From contig JBGAIB010000003.1 in assembly GCA_044225825.1 (NCBI GenBank), forward strand, positions 124,001 through 188,000: a stretch of 64,000 nucleotides of DNA, in the 5' to 3' direction. Position 1 is the first letter of the stretch; each line of letters opens with the position of its first letter. The DNA comes from Bog-950 sp044225825. GTDB lineage: Bacteria; Bacteroidota; Bacteroidia; Chitinophagales; LD1. Below are positions 1 to 9,523 of the stretch, one piece after another. Made by a program: the position numbers and the translations under genes. Under the pieces are notes generated by a model. That model worked only from the letters and a program-made list of their open reading frames with translations. It had not been told where the DNA came from and did no database searches.

Positions 1-2430
1 ACTGCAGTCATAACTGTATCACCGCCCGCCACAAGTAACTACGATGTAACCGGTACGGATGTTAATGGCTGCACGGGTACAGCAAACGCGAGCGTAACAG
101 TTAACCCATTACCAACGGTAACAATTGCGCCTGCTACTGTCAGTGTCTGCAGTGGGCAACCTATTTCTTTAACAGCTTCAGGTGCATCCACCTACAGTTG
201 GAGCACTGCTGCATCCGGCAATTCTATCACCGTAACTCCTTTTAATAGCGGCAACTACAATGTAACAGGTACTGATGCTAATGGTTGTACCGGCACAGCT
301 ACTGCCGCAATAACTGTTGTTCAATCCATAACGTTAACGGCAACAGCAACGGACGTAAACTGTTTTGGCGGCAGCGATGGCAGCGTAATCACCAGCCTTA
401 CCGGCGGGCAGGCTCCGTTTAACTATGTCTGGAGTGATGGCAGTACAAGTAGTTCCATCAGTAGCGTAATCGCAGCGGGCTACTCGGTAACTGTAAGCGA
501 TATTGTAGGTTGTGCTGCTTCGGCCTCCGCTACGGTAGCGCAGCCTATGTTGTTAACAGCAACAGAAACTCATGTTCCTGCCACATGTAATGGAAGCGCA
601 ACAGGCGCTATTGATGTTACTACAGCAGGAGGCACCACCGGCTATAGTTATACCTGGGCCGATGGTATTACGAACGAAGATCGTACAGGACTTGCTGCTG
701 GCAATTACGACCTGACGATAACTGATGCGCATAGCTGTTCGACAACATTAGCAACACAGATTACCGAGCCAACCGCTGTTAGTTTGAGCGAATCGCATAC
801 CGATGCCTTATGCGCTGGCGGCACCACTGGTGGTGTAACCGTTACAGCAACGGGTGGCACACCGGGATATACATATACCTGGGCCGATGGAGCTGCAACT
901 GCAATAAGAACGAATGTTGCTGCCGGCACCTATTCTGTAACGGTTAATGATGTAAATACCTGTACCGCTACACTAATCGTTATCATTAATCAGCCATCAA
1001 CACTTATTGCTACGGAAGCGCATGCGGCCCCTTCCTGTTATGGGTTAGCAGATGGCACTATAACCGCCAGTGCAAATGGTGGTACACCGGGCTATAACTA
1101 CAGCTGGAGCAACGGTGCAGGTAGTGCAACTATAGGTAGTTTAGCCAGTGGCACTTACACCGTAACTGTTACCGATAATAACAATTGCACCACAACGGCA
1201 AGTGCAGTATTGCAACAACCCTTGCAGGTTAGCGTTACTGCTACCCATCAGGATGTGGCATGCTATGGCGGTAGCGATGGGCAGATTACAGTTACAACTA
1301 CCAATGGTGTACAACCATTTAGTTTTAGCTGGAATGATGGAGCCAGCACTCAAAATCGAAGTGGCTTAGCTATTGGCACGTATACGGTTACTGCCAGCGA
1401 TTTAAATGGTTGTTCCGCCTCGGTGGCGGAAACGTTACAGCAACCAACAGCTTTAAGCGGCTCCGAAACCCATATTAACGCAAGCTGCCTTGGCTATACC
1501 GATGGTAGTGCGCTGTTGAGCGCTACGGGCGGCACACCGGGTTATACCTACCAATGGAGCGATGGCGTTACAGGTTCGGTACATAACCAACTTGGTGCAA
1601 GCAGCTACAGCGCTACCGTTAGCGATGCACATAATTGCACCAGCACAGTAAGCGTAGTTATCACAGAACCTGCAGGTGCAACAATTACTCCTGTAGTTAT
1701 TGACCCCACCTGTCCGACTAATGATAACGATGGCAGCATCATACTTTCGGTTACCGGAGGAACGCTGCCTTATTCTTATAGTTGGAGCAACGGCACGAAC
1801 GCCACCAGTTTGTTGCAAGCAGGCCCCGGTAACTATGTTGTAACTGTTACCGACGCGCAGGGGTGTAGTATAACCGCCAGCTATAACCTTACCTATCAGT
1901 ATAACTTTACGGTCGACGCCTCGCCAAGTGTAACTATTTTGTTGGGCGAAAGCACCTCTATTAGTTACACATTGAACGGCAATGCCGGTAACTACGCGGC
2001 TGTTTGGTCGCCTTCGGTGGCGCTTGATTGTTCTACGTGTCAAACCACTATTGCTGCACCAACAAGCACTACTGCGTATACCATTGTAGTGGAGAACGAC
2101 CTGGGCTGCACCGCAATTGACACAGTAACCATTTTTGTAACACCTGACTATACCATTTTTGTTCCTAACGCCTTTACGCCTAATGGCGATGGCAACAACG
2201 ATTTCTTCAGCATCTATGGCAATTTAAAAGGAATAGAGTTTATGGAGATTCAGGTGTTTAACCGATGGGGCGAAAAGGTATACGAGTCGCAGGACCATAA
2301 TTTTGCATGGGATGGCATTTACAAAGGAGCAGCACAAGTGCCGCAGGTATTTGTATGGCAGTTGAAGCTTACGTTCCTGGATGGGCACCGGGAAGAACTG
2401 CGTAAAGGCTCAGTTACACTTATAAGATAG
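1..2430 (+). CDS. SprB-repeat cell-surface protein with gliding-motility-type C-terminal sorting domain (5' partial)
   Basis: The frame is open from the first base, so the start lies outside the window; 809 residues are visible. Most of it is a chain of roughly 80-residue Ig-like SprB repeats, each with a GGTPGYTYTWSDG-like core, a GTYTVTVTD strand and a conserved Cys (NxCTxT). A linker of different composition follows (about 630-715), then a C-terminal CHU_C/type B T9SS sorting domain (about 718-809) with PNAFTPNGDGNNDFF, FNRWGEKVYES, WDG and a final KGSVTLIR. Such proteins are exported by the type IX system to the cell surface, where relatives such as SprB act as adhesins in gliding or attachment; that role is inferred here. 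The stop is 7 bp from the stop of the convergent ABC exporter. The total size cannot be judged. Confidence 0.9.
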   Translation, partial: TAVITVSPPATSNYDVTGTDVNGCTGTANASVTVNPLPTVTIAPATVSVCSGQPISLTASGASTYSWSTAASGNSITVTPFNSGNYNVTGTDANGCTGTATAAITVVQSITLTATATDVNCFGGSDGSVITSLTGGQAPFNYVWSDGSTSSSISSVIAAGYSVTVSDIVGCAASASATVAQPMLLTATETHVPATCNGSATGAIDVTTAGGTTGYSYTWADGITNEDRTGLAAGNYDLTITDAHSCSTTLATQITEPTAVSLSESHTDALCAGGTTGGVTVTATGGTPGYTYTWADGAATAIRTNVAAGTYSVTVNDVNTCTATLIVIINQPSTLIATEAHAAPSCYGLADGTITASANGGTPGYNYSWSNGAGSATIGSLASGTYTVTVTDNNNCTTTASAVLQQPLQVSVTATHQDVACYGGSDGQITVTTTNGVQPFSFSWNDGASTQNRSGLAIGTYTVTASDLNGCSASVAETLQQPTALSGSETHINASCLGYTDGSALLSATGGTPGYTYQWSDGVTGSVHNQLGASSYSATVSDAHNCTSTVSVVITEPAGATITPVVIDPTCPTNDNDGSIILSVTGGTLPYSYSWSNGTNATSLLQAGPGNYVVTVTDAQGCSITASYNLTYQYNFTVDASPSVTILLGESTSISYTLNGNAGNYAAVWSPSVALDCSTCQTTIAAPTSTTAYTIVVENDLGCTAIDTVTIFVTPDYTIFVPNAFTPNGDGNNDFFSIYGNLKGIEFMEIQVFNRWGEKVYESQDHNFAWDGIYKGAAQVPQVFVWQLKLTFLDGHREELRKGSVTLIR

Positions 2431-2437
2431 CTGCCGG

Positions 2438-4261
2438 TTAGAAGGCCTGGAGGTCTACCAGTTTTTTGTAGATACCACCTTTGGCCATCAGGCCGATGTG
2501 ATTGCCGCGTTCAGCAATGTGACCTTCCTGCATTACAATAATTTCATCGGCATATTGAATGGTGGCAAGGCGGTGTGCAATTACTATGGTCGTGCGGCCC
2601 TTCATCAATTTGGTCAGCGCATCCTGCACCAGTTTCTCCGAGTTAGAATCCAGAGAGGAGGTGGCTTCGTCCAGAATCAATATGGGTGGATTTTTTAATA
2701 CAGCCCGCGCAATGGTTAAGCGCTGGCGCTCTCCCCCGCTTAATTTACCTCCACGGTCGCCTATTAAAGTATTGTAACCATCTTCCATTTTGGAGATAAA
2801 ATCGTGTGCATTGGCAATCTTAGCTGCTTCCATCACGCTTTCTGTTGTAGCCCCTTCGGTACCAAAAGCTATATTGTTGAATACCGAATCGTTGAACAGA
2901 ATACTTTCCTGGCTAACAATGCCGGTTTGTCGACGCAGGTCCGCCAGTTTATAACCGCGTATATCGTGACCGTCAATCAGTATGCTGCCTTCGCTCACAT
3001 CGTAAAAGCGGGGAAGCAGATCTACCATCGTGGTTTTGCCTGCACCGCTCATACCTACAATGGCTACCAGCTTGCCTTTTGCAATTTTCAGGTTTATGCC
3101 CTCCAGTATCTTTTTATCGTCGTAATTATTGTAGGCAAATCCTACGTTACGGTATTCAATCTCCTGTTTAAAATCGGGCATTGGCAATGCCTGACTCGAT
3201 TCGGTAATTTTTACCTCTGCATCCAGTAGCTCAAAAATGCGCTGTGCACTTGCAAGTCCTTTACGAATGTTGTAGAAAGCAGTGGAGAAGTTCTTGGCAG
3301 GAGCAATGAGTTGTGCAAACAAAGCCATAAAGCCGATAAAGGTTTCGGCTTCCAGCCCATCTTTCCGCAACACCAACGTTCCGCCATAATAGAGCACGGC
3401 ACAAACTACACACATAGCCAGAAATTCGGTAAGCGGTGAGCTGAGTTCGCGCCGCGAGTTCATACGAGTGGTTAAACCAAACAAGCGTTCGTTTACTTTA
3501 GCGAACTGACCCTGCATAAAACGCTCGGCGTTGAAGGCGTGTATGATACGCAAACCACTGAGCGTTTCATCAATCAGGCTAATCAAACCACCGGTTGTTT
3601 CCTGCGCTTTGGTGCTTTGCCGTTTTAGGCTTTTGCCCACGCGACCGATGATAAAACCTGTAATCAGCAACATGACAAACACAAAGCCCGTAAGCTGCGG
3701 ACTAAGCATCAGCAGTACAGCTAAAAAGAACAGGATTGTTAGCGGCTCGCGCACGGTTATCTCTACAAAGCTGATGATGCTCTGTTCCACCTCTCTTACA
3801 TCGTCGGTAATGCGGGCTATGATGTCGCCTTTGCGCCCTTTGCTGTAATATCCTAATGGCAAGGACAGCATCTTGGCATATATCTCGCTGCGGATATCGC
3901 GGATGGCACCGCTGCGAACAGGTGCCAGAAAGAGTACGGCCAAATAGCGAAACAGATTCTTGAGCAGAAATACCCCGGCAATAAAAGCACAGAATTCAGC
4001 CAATGCGGTTACATGTCCTTTAGCGCTAATTTCCTGACTCAGGAAATACTTCAGGTAATCCAACAGGCCGTTCACCGTGAAACTGAGAACCGGCTTATCC
4101 ATTACGGGAGGTATGTTGCCCAACAGTAACTTCAGGAAAGGGATGATCATTACCACTGAGAACAGTGAGAATATGACCGTTAGCACATTAAACAGCAGGT
4201 TAAGGGCGGCATAGCCTCGGTAGCGACCAACATAACTTAATATCCTTAACAGGTTCTTCAT
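2438..4261 (-). CDS. ABC exporter, fused permease and ATPase (MsbA-like)
   Basis: This 607-residue protein has the exporter half-transporter layout: a six-helix membrane domain (about 1-330) followed by a nucleotide-binding domain. Visible motifs are Walker A GMSGAGKTT near residue 404, signature LSGGERQR, Walker B ILILDEATSSLD and the switch His in VIAHRLAT. It should work as an inner-membrane homodimer. In this phylum such proteins are usually annotated as lipid A flippase MsbA or as multidrug exporters, and motifs alone do not separate the two. The gene converges on the SprB-repeat gene. A TATATTTG -7 box lies only 8 nt before its ATG, which suggests a very short leader. Confidence 0.87.
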   Translation of the reverse strand: MKNLLRILSYVGRYRGYAALNLLFNVLTVIFSLFSVVMIIPFLKLLLGNIPPVMDKPVLSFTVNGLLDYLKYFLSQEISAKGHVTALAEFCAFIAGVFLLKNLFRYLAVLFLAPVRSGAIRDIRSEIYAKMLSLPLGYYSKGRKGDIIARITDDVREVEQSIISFVEITVREPLTILFFLAVLLMLSPQLTGFVFVMLLITGFIIGRVGKSLKRQSTKAQETTGGLISLIDETLSGLRIIHAFNAERFMQGQFAKVNERLFGLTTRMNSRRELSSPLTEFLAMCVVCAVLYYGGTLVLRKDGLEAETFIGFMALFAQLIAPAKNFSTAFYNIRKGLASAQRIFELLDAEVKITESSQALPMPDFKQEIEYRNVGFAYNNYDDKKILEGINLKIAKGKLVAIVGMSGAGKTTMVDLLPRFYDVSEGSILIDGHDIRGYKLADLRRQTGIVSQESILFNDSVFNNIAFGTEGATTESVMEAAKIANAHDFISKMEDGYNTLIGDRGGKLSGGERQRLTIARAVLKNPPILILDEATSSLDSNSEKLVQDALTKLMKGRTTIVIAHRLATIQYADEIIVMQEGHIAERGNHIGLMAKGGIYKKLVDLQAF

Positions 4262-4268
4262 AACTAAG

Positions 4269-4276
4269 CAAATATA
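4269..4276 (-). promoter_or_regulatory. Candidate -7 box of the MsbA-like exporter
   Basis: Read on the minus strand this is TATATTTG, an exact match to the Bacteroidota -7 consensus TAnnTTTG. It ends 8 nt before the ATG at 4261. No good TTTG -33 element was found at the usual 19-21 nt spacing, so the call rests on the -7 box and its position. Confidence 0.4.
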
Positions 4277-4398
4277 TTCGGTTTCGGCACTGTGTGGGCC
4301 TGAGGCATTAAACGGGCAGGGCTACCTGATATTTTGTTGTGGATGCCCTGCGTATAACAATCGCCCAAAAATCGGTTTCTGCTTGTTATTATTGGGCC

Positions 4399-5445
4399 AT
4401 GCTGAATACCGTAACTGCCGACTTACTTAAAACTTCGGCCCACCAGGTGGGCAACAAAACCAATGGCGACGACCTTTACCTTTCGGCCGAGCCGCTGGAT
4501 ATAAGTGATGAAACCCTTAATGGGTTACTGCGCACATTCTTTCTCTCAGGCTTTAAAACCCCTGAGTTCTACACCTTTACCTTCAGCAACGAGGACTTTA
4601 CCATGAACCCCCTTTACCGGTATGCTACTCAAATGTTCGAGGAGCCTAACTACTTCCACAAGGCATCGGAACACCTGGCAAGACACCTGTTTGAAATATC
4701 GGTGCACCCGCAGATTAAAGGCGGCGACCTGTTTGTAGCTTACCTCAGCGGGGTTGAAGTAGACAACGACCGTGTAGATGCTATTGGCATTTTTAAGTCG
4801 GAGAACCGGCAGAGCTTTTTAAAGCTTGACAGCGCCCGAGAAAGTTTTGCCCTGCATTATGATGATGGCATCAGCATTGACAAGCTGGACAAGGGCTGCC
4901 TGATCTTTAATACCAATAAGGACGGCGGCTACAAGGTTTGCATTGTTGACCGCGCTAACAAAAGCGAAGAAGCCCAATACTGGAAACAGGACTTTTTGCA
5001 GCTGCGCCCGATGGCTGACAACTTCCACCATACAAAGGAGTTTTTGAGCATTACCAAAAACTACGTATCGAAGCAATTAGCCGAAGAGTTTACGGTTAGT
5101 AAAGCTGACCAGATTGACCTGCTGAACCGCTCGGTAGACTACTTTAAAAAGAACGACCGTTTTGATAAGAACGAATTTGAAGAACAGGTTTTTCAAAACC
5201 AGCAGGTTATTCAATCGTTCCGCAATTTTGATAATACCTATCGCCAGAACTTTGATGTGGAGATAGGTGAGCAGTTCGACATCTCGTCGCAGGCGGTTAA
5301 AAAGCAAAGCCGGCTGTTTAAGAGTGTATTGAAACTGGATAAGAACTTCCACGTTTACATACACGGCAACCGCGAAATGATTGAACAGGGCGTGGACGAA
5401 AACGGCCGTAAATACTACAAGCTGTATTACGAACAGGAGAGTTAA
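4399..5445 (+). CDS. Nucleoid-associated protein (NdpA/YejK family)
   Basis: A 348-residue protein resembling the 37-kDa nucleoid-associated family (YejK/NdpA). These are DNA-associated proteins of unclear biochemical role, and some relatives are turned up by phages or mobile elements. Supporting features are the overall length, the N-terminal HQVGNKTNGDDLYLS stretch, a central GVEVDNDRVDAIGIFKSE segment and a basic C-terminal part. ATG 4399 is chosen because family similarity begins at MLNTVTADLL; an in-frame GTG at 4339 would add 20 unconvincing residues. Its last 4 bp overlap the end of convergent radA (5442-5445), so no terminator fits between them. The family assignment is by overall pattern without a catalytic motif. 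Confidence 0.68.
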   Translation: MLNTVTADLLKTSAHQVGNKTNGDDLYLSAEPLDISDETLNGLLRTFFLSGFKTPEFYTFTFSNEDFTMNPLYRYATQMFEEPNYFHKASEHLARHLFEISVHPQIKGGDLFVAYLSGVEVDNDRVDAIGIFKSENRQSFLKLDSARESFALHYDDGISIDKLDKGCLIFNTNKDGGYKVCIVDRANKSEEAQYWKQDFLQLRPMADNFHHTKEFLSITKNYVSKQLAEEFTVSKADQIDLLNRSVDYFKKNDRFDKNEFEEQVFQNQQVIQSFRNFDNTYRQNFDVEIGEQFDISSQAVKKQSRLFKSVLKLDKNFHVYIHGNREMIEQGVDENGRKYYKLYYEQES

Positions 5446-6818
5446 GCAAACAACTCCTCCACCAACTGTTGCACACGGCTTATCTGCACCACTTCAATGT
5501 TATATTTCCGCGTATCCAGTTTCTGGTTGAACTTGGATATATAGATCTTCTCGAAGCCCAGTTTATCCGCTTCGGATATACGCTGGTCTATACGGTTAAC
5601 GGCGCGCACTTCGCCGCTAAGGCCAACCTCGGCAGCAAAGGCTACCTTGCTGCTTATAAACATATCGTTGTAGGATGAAGTAAGCGCAGATATTACGGCC
5701 AAATCAATAGCGGGATCTTCGACACGAAGGCCACCGGCAATGTTTAAGAATACGTCCTTGGTGCCAAAACGGAAGCCTGCTCTTTTCTCCAATACCGCAA
5801 GTAACATGTTCAGCCGGCGCACATCAAAACCGGTGGAGGAACGCTGCGGTGTGCCGTAGAATGCCGGCGTTACCAGGGCTTGTGTTTCGATTAAAAATGG
5901 GCGCATGCCTTCCATCATACTGGCAATGGCAATACCGCTCAGATCATCCTCGCGCTGCGTAAGCAATATTTCCGATGGGTTCAATACGGGTCGTAAGCCA
6001 TCGCCCAGCATTTCGTAAATGCCGATTTCGGAAGTAGAACCAAAACGGTTTTTGGTGGTACGTAAAATACGATAGGTATAGTTGCGGTCGCCTTCGAACT
6101 GTAATACGGTATCCACAATGTGCTCCAGCACTTTGGGACCTGCTATTACCCCATCCTTGGTAATGTGGCCGATAAGAAATACCGGTATGTCGCTTTCCTT
6201 GGCGTAACGCTGTAGCTCGCCGGTGCATTCGCGAATTTGCGATACACTGCCGGGGGGCGATTCTACATACACCGAGTGCACGGTTTGTATGGAGTCAATG
6301 ATTATTACATCAGGGCCCAGCAATTCGGCCTGCTTAAATATCTGTTGGGTGTTGGTTTCAGTAAGTATAAAGCATTGTTCGTTAGCAATGCCAATACGAT
6401 CGGCACGCAGTTTGATCTGCTTGTCGCTTTCCTCGCCGGTAACATATAATATTTTAACACCCTTTAATTTAAGCGCCAGTTGCAGCATGAGGGTACTTTT
6501 ACCAATACCGGGCTCACCACCAATCAATATTAAAGATCCGGGTACGATGCCACCGCCTAATACGCGGTTCAGTTCCGTATCCTGTGTGTCCAGCCTCGTG
6601 GTTTCCATTTCGTGCACCTCGTTAATGGGTACCGGTTTGGCGTCCTCGTGGCGTTTTGAACTATGGCCGCTACGCTTCTCCTTTAGCTTGTCTTCCTGCT
6701 TATCTACTACTTCTTCGGCGTAGGTATTCCACTCGCCGCAAACAGGGCACTTACCAATCCACTTAGGGCTTTGGTTACCGCAATTTTGACAATAATAGAT
6801 GGTGCGTGTTTTGCTCAT
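5442..6818 (-). CDS. radA: DNA repair protein RadA
   Basis: A 458-residue RecA-like ATPase that helps process recombination intermediates by driving branch migration. An N-terminal C4 zinc finger is visible (C10, C13, C24, C27), then Walker A GEPGIGKST at 101-109, the RadA-specific KNRFG motif, and a C-terminal Lon-protease-like domain (about 280-458) with the FLNIAGGLRVEDPAIDLA segment. The ATG at 6818 is preferred because known RadA proteins begin just before the zinc finger; an upstream in-frame start at 6863 would add 15 residues encoded across an inverted repeat. The gene follows the OmpA-family gene on the same strand, 74 bp away, with a 12-bp perfect inverted repeat in the gap. Confidence 0.95.
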   Translation of the reverse strand: MSKTRTIYYCQNCGNQSPKWIGKCPVCGEWNTYAEEVVDKQEDKLKEKRSGHSSKRHEDAKPVPINEVHEMETTRLDTQDTELNRVLGGGIVPGSLILIGGEPGIGKSTLMLQLALKLKGVKILYVTGEESDKQIKLRADRIGIANEQCFILTETNTQQIFKQAELLGPDVIIIDSIQTVHSVYVESPPGSVSQIRECTGELQRYAKESDIPVFLIGHITKDGVIAGPKVLEHIVDTVLQFEGDRNYTYRILRTTKNRFGSTSEIGIYEMLGDGLRPVLNPSEILLTQREDDLSGIAIASMMEGMRPFLIETQALVTPAFYGTPQRSSTGFDVRRLNMLLAVLEKRAGFRFGTKDVFLNIAGGLRVEDPAIDLAVISALTSSYNDMFISSKVAFAAEVGLSGEVRAVNRIDQRISEADKLGFEKIYISKFNQKLDTRKYNIEVVQISRVQQLVEELFA

Positions 6819-6826
6819 GTGATAAC

Positions 6827-6859
6827 AACGGGTAAAGGTTTTTAAGGCCTTTACCCGTT
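6827..6859 (-). terminator. Perfect 12-bp inverted repeat between ompA-like gene and radA
   Basis: AACGGGTAAAGG (6827-6838) and CCTTTACCCGTT (6848-6859) form a perfect 12-bp stem with a 9-nt loop. On the minus strand it follows the stop of the OmpA-family gene and ends 8 nt before the radA ATG. The T tract after the stem is poor (GTTGTTATC), so it may be a terminator, an mRNA-stability hairpin or a translational control element for radA. Confidence 0.5.
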
Positions 6860-6892
6860 TCAAAGTTAATATTACTTACTTAGGCTATGGCA

Positions 6893-9322
6893 CTACTTAC
6901 CCGCAGGTTTTGCAGGGGTGGTGTTAGCCGGTGCAACCGGTTTTGAGGCCGGTTTAGCAGTTGTGGTTGTACCAGTTGTTTTAGTAACAGCCGTTGCTTT
7001 CTTAGGAGCTTTCTTTTCCTTCTCGATAGCCTCGGCCTGTTGTTCAGGAGTTAACTCGCGCAGCACTTTAAACTCGGTGCGGCGGTTGCGGGCGCGGCCT
7101 TCGGGGAAGTCGGTGCCCGGAGGATTTTCGTTTAAATCGGCCGGAACAGATTCACCATAAGCTTTACTCTCCAAACGGTATTTCGGAATTTGTTTGCTGA
7201 TAAGGTATTTGATTACCGCATCACTACGGCGTTGCGACAACTTGATGTTATACTCCTCGGAACCTTTGGCATCGGTATGGCTGCCCACTTCCAATACATA
7301 GGCAGGGTGTTCCAGCATCAGGGCGGTTACCTTGTTCAAGGTATCAGGGGCACCGGCGGTTAATATGTCCTTGTCAAAATCCCAATACACTACGCCAATG
7401 CGCTGCCCAACGTAGCTTAACAGGCCCGGTATCGGCTTCAATACGATATCCAGGGTCATGGTGTCGTTATGGTCTTTACCCACGGTACTCAGGCTTTGAA
7501 CCTGTTCTTCGTAACCGTTTTTGCGGGCTATGAGTTTGTATTTGTTTTCAGCATCCAGGTCAAAGAAGTAAGTGCCTTCGGCAGCATAGAACGAGCGCAC
7601 TTCCTTACCGGTGCTGTCGTATAGGGTAATTAAACTGTTAGGTATAGCGCGGTAATTGCTGTCGGCATCCTGCAGCATACCTTTTACGGCCAGCAGCAGT
7701 TTGTTTTTTTCTACCTGGTAAATATCATCGCAACAGGTTTCGCTCTTTAAGCCAAAACCGCCGGGGCGGTTAGATACCACAAAGCCTACGCCGGCAAACT
7801 CATTCCAGTTAAAATACATATCATCCACAGGGCTGTTAACCGGTGTGCCCATGTTTACAGGCTCGGTCCATTCGTTGTTTTTTATGGTGCTCATAAACAC
7901 GTCCTGTCCGCCGATATTGATAAATCCATCGCTGCTGAAGTATAGCGTGTTGGTGCCGTAATCGAAATGCGGGGTGCCCTCGTTACCACGGGTGTTGATA
8001 GTGCTGAGCATACGTGCTTTACCGAAGTCGCCATTGTTGAGCGGGGCAAAGTAAATGTCCATGCCTTTTTCGGGTTTGCGGTCCGATGCAAAGTATAGGC
8101 CCTCTTCGCCGGCTTCGTTTTTGCCGAGGCTTGGCTGTGTGTTGGTGGCATTTTCAGCGTTTACATTAACGCCCAGTTTTTCGCCGCTGCTCCAGCCTTC
8201 GCTGCCATAGGTGCTTTTGTAAATGTTACAGCGCATGCGGCCGTAATCGTCCTGCAAGCATTGGGTGTAATACATGGTACGGCCATCCGCTGAAATAGAA
8301 GGGTTGCCGGTATGGGTACTGGTTGCATTGATAGGGTCTTCCAGCATTTGCGATTTGCCCCAGGTATTCCCGGTTTTTTTCGATACATAGATGCGTGAAA
8401 AGTCGGCATACTTCTCGCGCTTGTTCTGTACAATCACGCGGTCGGATACCCACGAGCCATAATACAGGGTATTGGCGTTTTGCAGTACGGGTGCATAGTC
8501 GGTAAAAGGCTGGTTGATGTTTTCGTTCAGGTGGGTGACCTTAAACTTGGGCCAGTCCTTACTATCGCGGAATTGTATGCCCAGGTCGCAGCCCTGTGCT
8601 TCTTTGCTGGCATCGCGGCGCACATCGGCCAGGTCGTCAATTTTAGCTGATAGCTTATTGAACTTCGCAAAGGTTTCCTTCGCTACCTCGTAGTTGCCTA
8701 AAAACTTATGCGTTAAAGCCAGGCGGTAAATTGAATACAGGTTTTTATGCTTAACTGAATCGGCGTTTACTACAATGTCGTAGTATTTATTGGCTAAGCG
8801 GTAATCGCGCAGAATAAAATTGGCATCGGCCAGGCGCTGATACAACATGGTTTTGCCGGGCTTTTTGTTTACCGCTTCCTCGTAGTAATGAATGGCATTG
8901 TAAGGGCTGCCTTTTTCCATCAGCTTATCACCCAGTTTGCGGTTGCGTTTCCAGCCCAGTTTACGCGGCTCGGGCAGCTCTTTCATTTTGGCATCGCCAC
9001 CGCTTGCTAAACGGGTGGTGGTGGTAGTGCCGCCTTCGTTTGTTTTAGCTGGTTGGGTTGCCGGTTGTTCTTTGGCTAGTTCTTCGCGGGCAGGCTGCTG
9101 GGTGGTACTTTCCTGCTTTTGTTCTTTAACCGGCTCCTGTTTCTTTTCGGATGCGGGTTTTTCTTGCTTTTGTTTGGCAGGCTTTTGGTTCTTTCCTTTT
9201 TCGGGAGCACTTTCCTGATTCAGCATTTCCTGTAACTCCTGTGCCGATTGTGCATGCAAACGGGAGGTTCCAAGATGAAGGCCAAACACGAGCAGGAACA
9301 GCACTAATGATCGTAGTTTCAT
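6893..9322 (-). CDS. OmpA-family envelope protein with TPR, beta-propeller and CRD domains (PorE-like)
   Basis: An 809-residue exported protein. A signal peptide (MKLRSLVLFLLVFGLHLG, ending near HAQS) is followed by a Lys/Gln/Pro/Thr-rich linker, TPR repeats (about 125-250), PD40/WD40-like propeller blades (about 270-560, with NPSISADGRTMYYTQ and YFASDRK), a carboxypeptidase-regulatory-like domain (about 570-650) and an OmpA peptidoglycan-binding domain (about 670-780, with EVGSHTDAKGSEEYN and SQRRSDAV). The tail is rich in Lys, Ala, Pro and Thr. This TPR/propeller/CRD/OmpA order is that of PorE, a T9SS component that binds peptidoglycan, but Bacteroidota carry several paralogs with it. There is no lipobox Cys, unlike PorE of Porphyromonas. 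ATG 9322 is chosen because it opens directly into the signal peptide. Confidence 0.82.
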   Translation of the reverse strand: MKLRSLVLFLLVFGLHLGTSRLHAQSAQELQEMLNQESAPEKGKNQKPAKQKQEKPASEKKQEPVKEQKQESTTQQPAREELAKEQPATQPAKTNEGGTTTTTRLASGGDAKMKELPEPRKLGWKRNRKLGDKLMEKGSPYNAIHYYEEAVNKKPGKTMLYQRLADANFILRDYRLANKYYDIVVNADSVKHKNLYSIYRLALTHKFLGNYEVAKETFAKFNKLSAKIDDLADVRRDASKEAQGCDLGIQFRDSKDWPKFKVTHLNENINQPFTDYAPVLQNANTLYYGSWVSDRVIVQNKREKYADFSRIYVSKKTGNTWGKSQMLEDPINATSTHTGNPSISADGRTMYYTQCLQDDYGRMRCNIYKSTYGSEGWSSGEKLGVNVNAENATNTQPSLGKNEAGEEGLYFASDRKPEKGMDIYFAPLNNGDFGKARMLSTINTRGNEGTPHFDYGTNTLYFSSDGFINIGGQDVFMSTIKNNEWTEPVNMGTPVNSPVDDMYFNWNEFAGVGFVVSNRPGGFGLKSETCCDDIYQVEKNKLLLAVKGMLQDADSNYRAIPNSLITLYDSTGKEVRSFYAAEGTYFFDLDAENKYKLIARKNGYEEQVQSLSTVGKDHNDTMTLDIVLKPIPGLLSYVGQRIGVVYWDFDKDILTAGAPDTLNKVTALMLEHPAYVLEVGSHTDAKGSEEYNIKLSQRRSDAVIKYLISKQIPKYRLESKAYGESVPADLNENPPGTDFPEGRARNRRTEFKVLRELTPEQQAEAIEKEKKAPKKATAVTKTTGTTTTAKPASKPVAPANTTPAKPAGK

Positions 9323-9523
9323 TCGTAAGGGGTTAATGGTGGTCGAAAATACTAAAAACAGCATAGGGTGATTCTTCCTGAGGGTGCTATTAGCGATAGC
9401 GACCTCCGTTTTTATGCACGGTTAGGGTAAAGTGTTCAATCTACCAAGCAGTACCCGCTGTTGGTTGGTATAACGCCTGTCGCCCGCCTCCTGAACTATG
9501 CCCCTAAATACTATTTTAGAGGT

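Noticed and set aside
1453..2043. 196-codon minus-strand frame inside the SprB-repeat gene
   Set aside because: Low-complexity repeat DNA gives long antisense frames; the product is Arg/Thr-rich without domain features.
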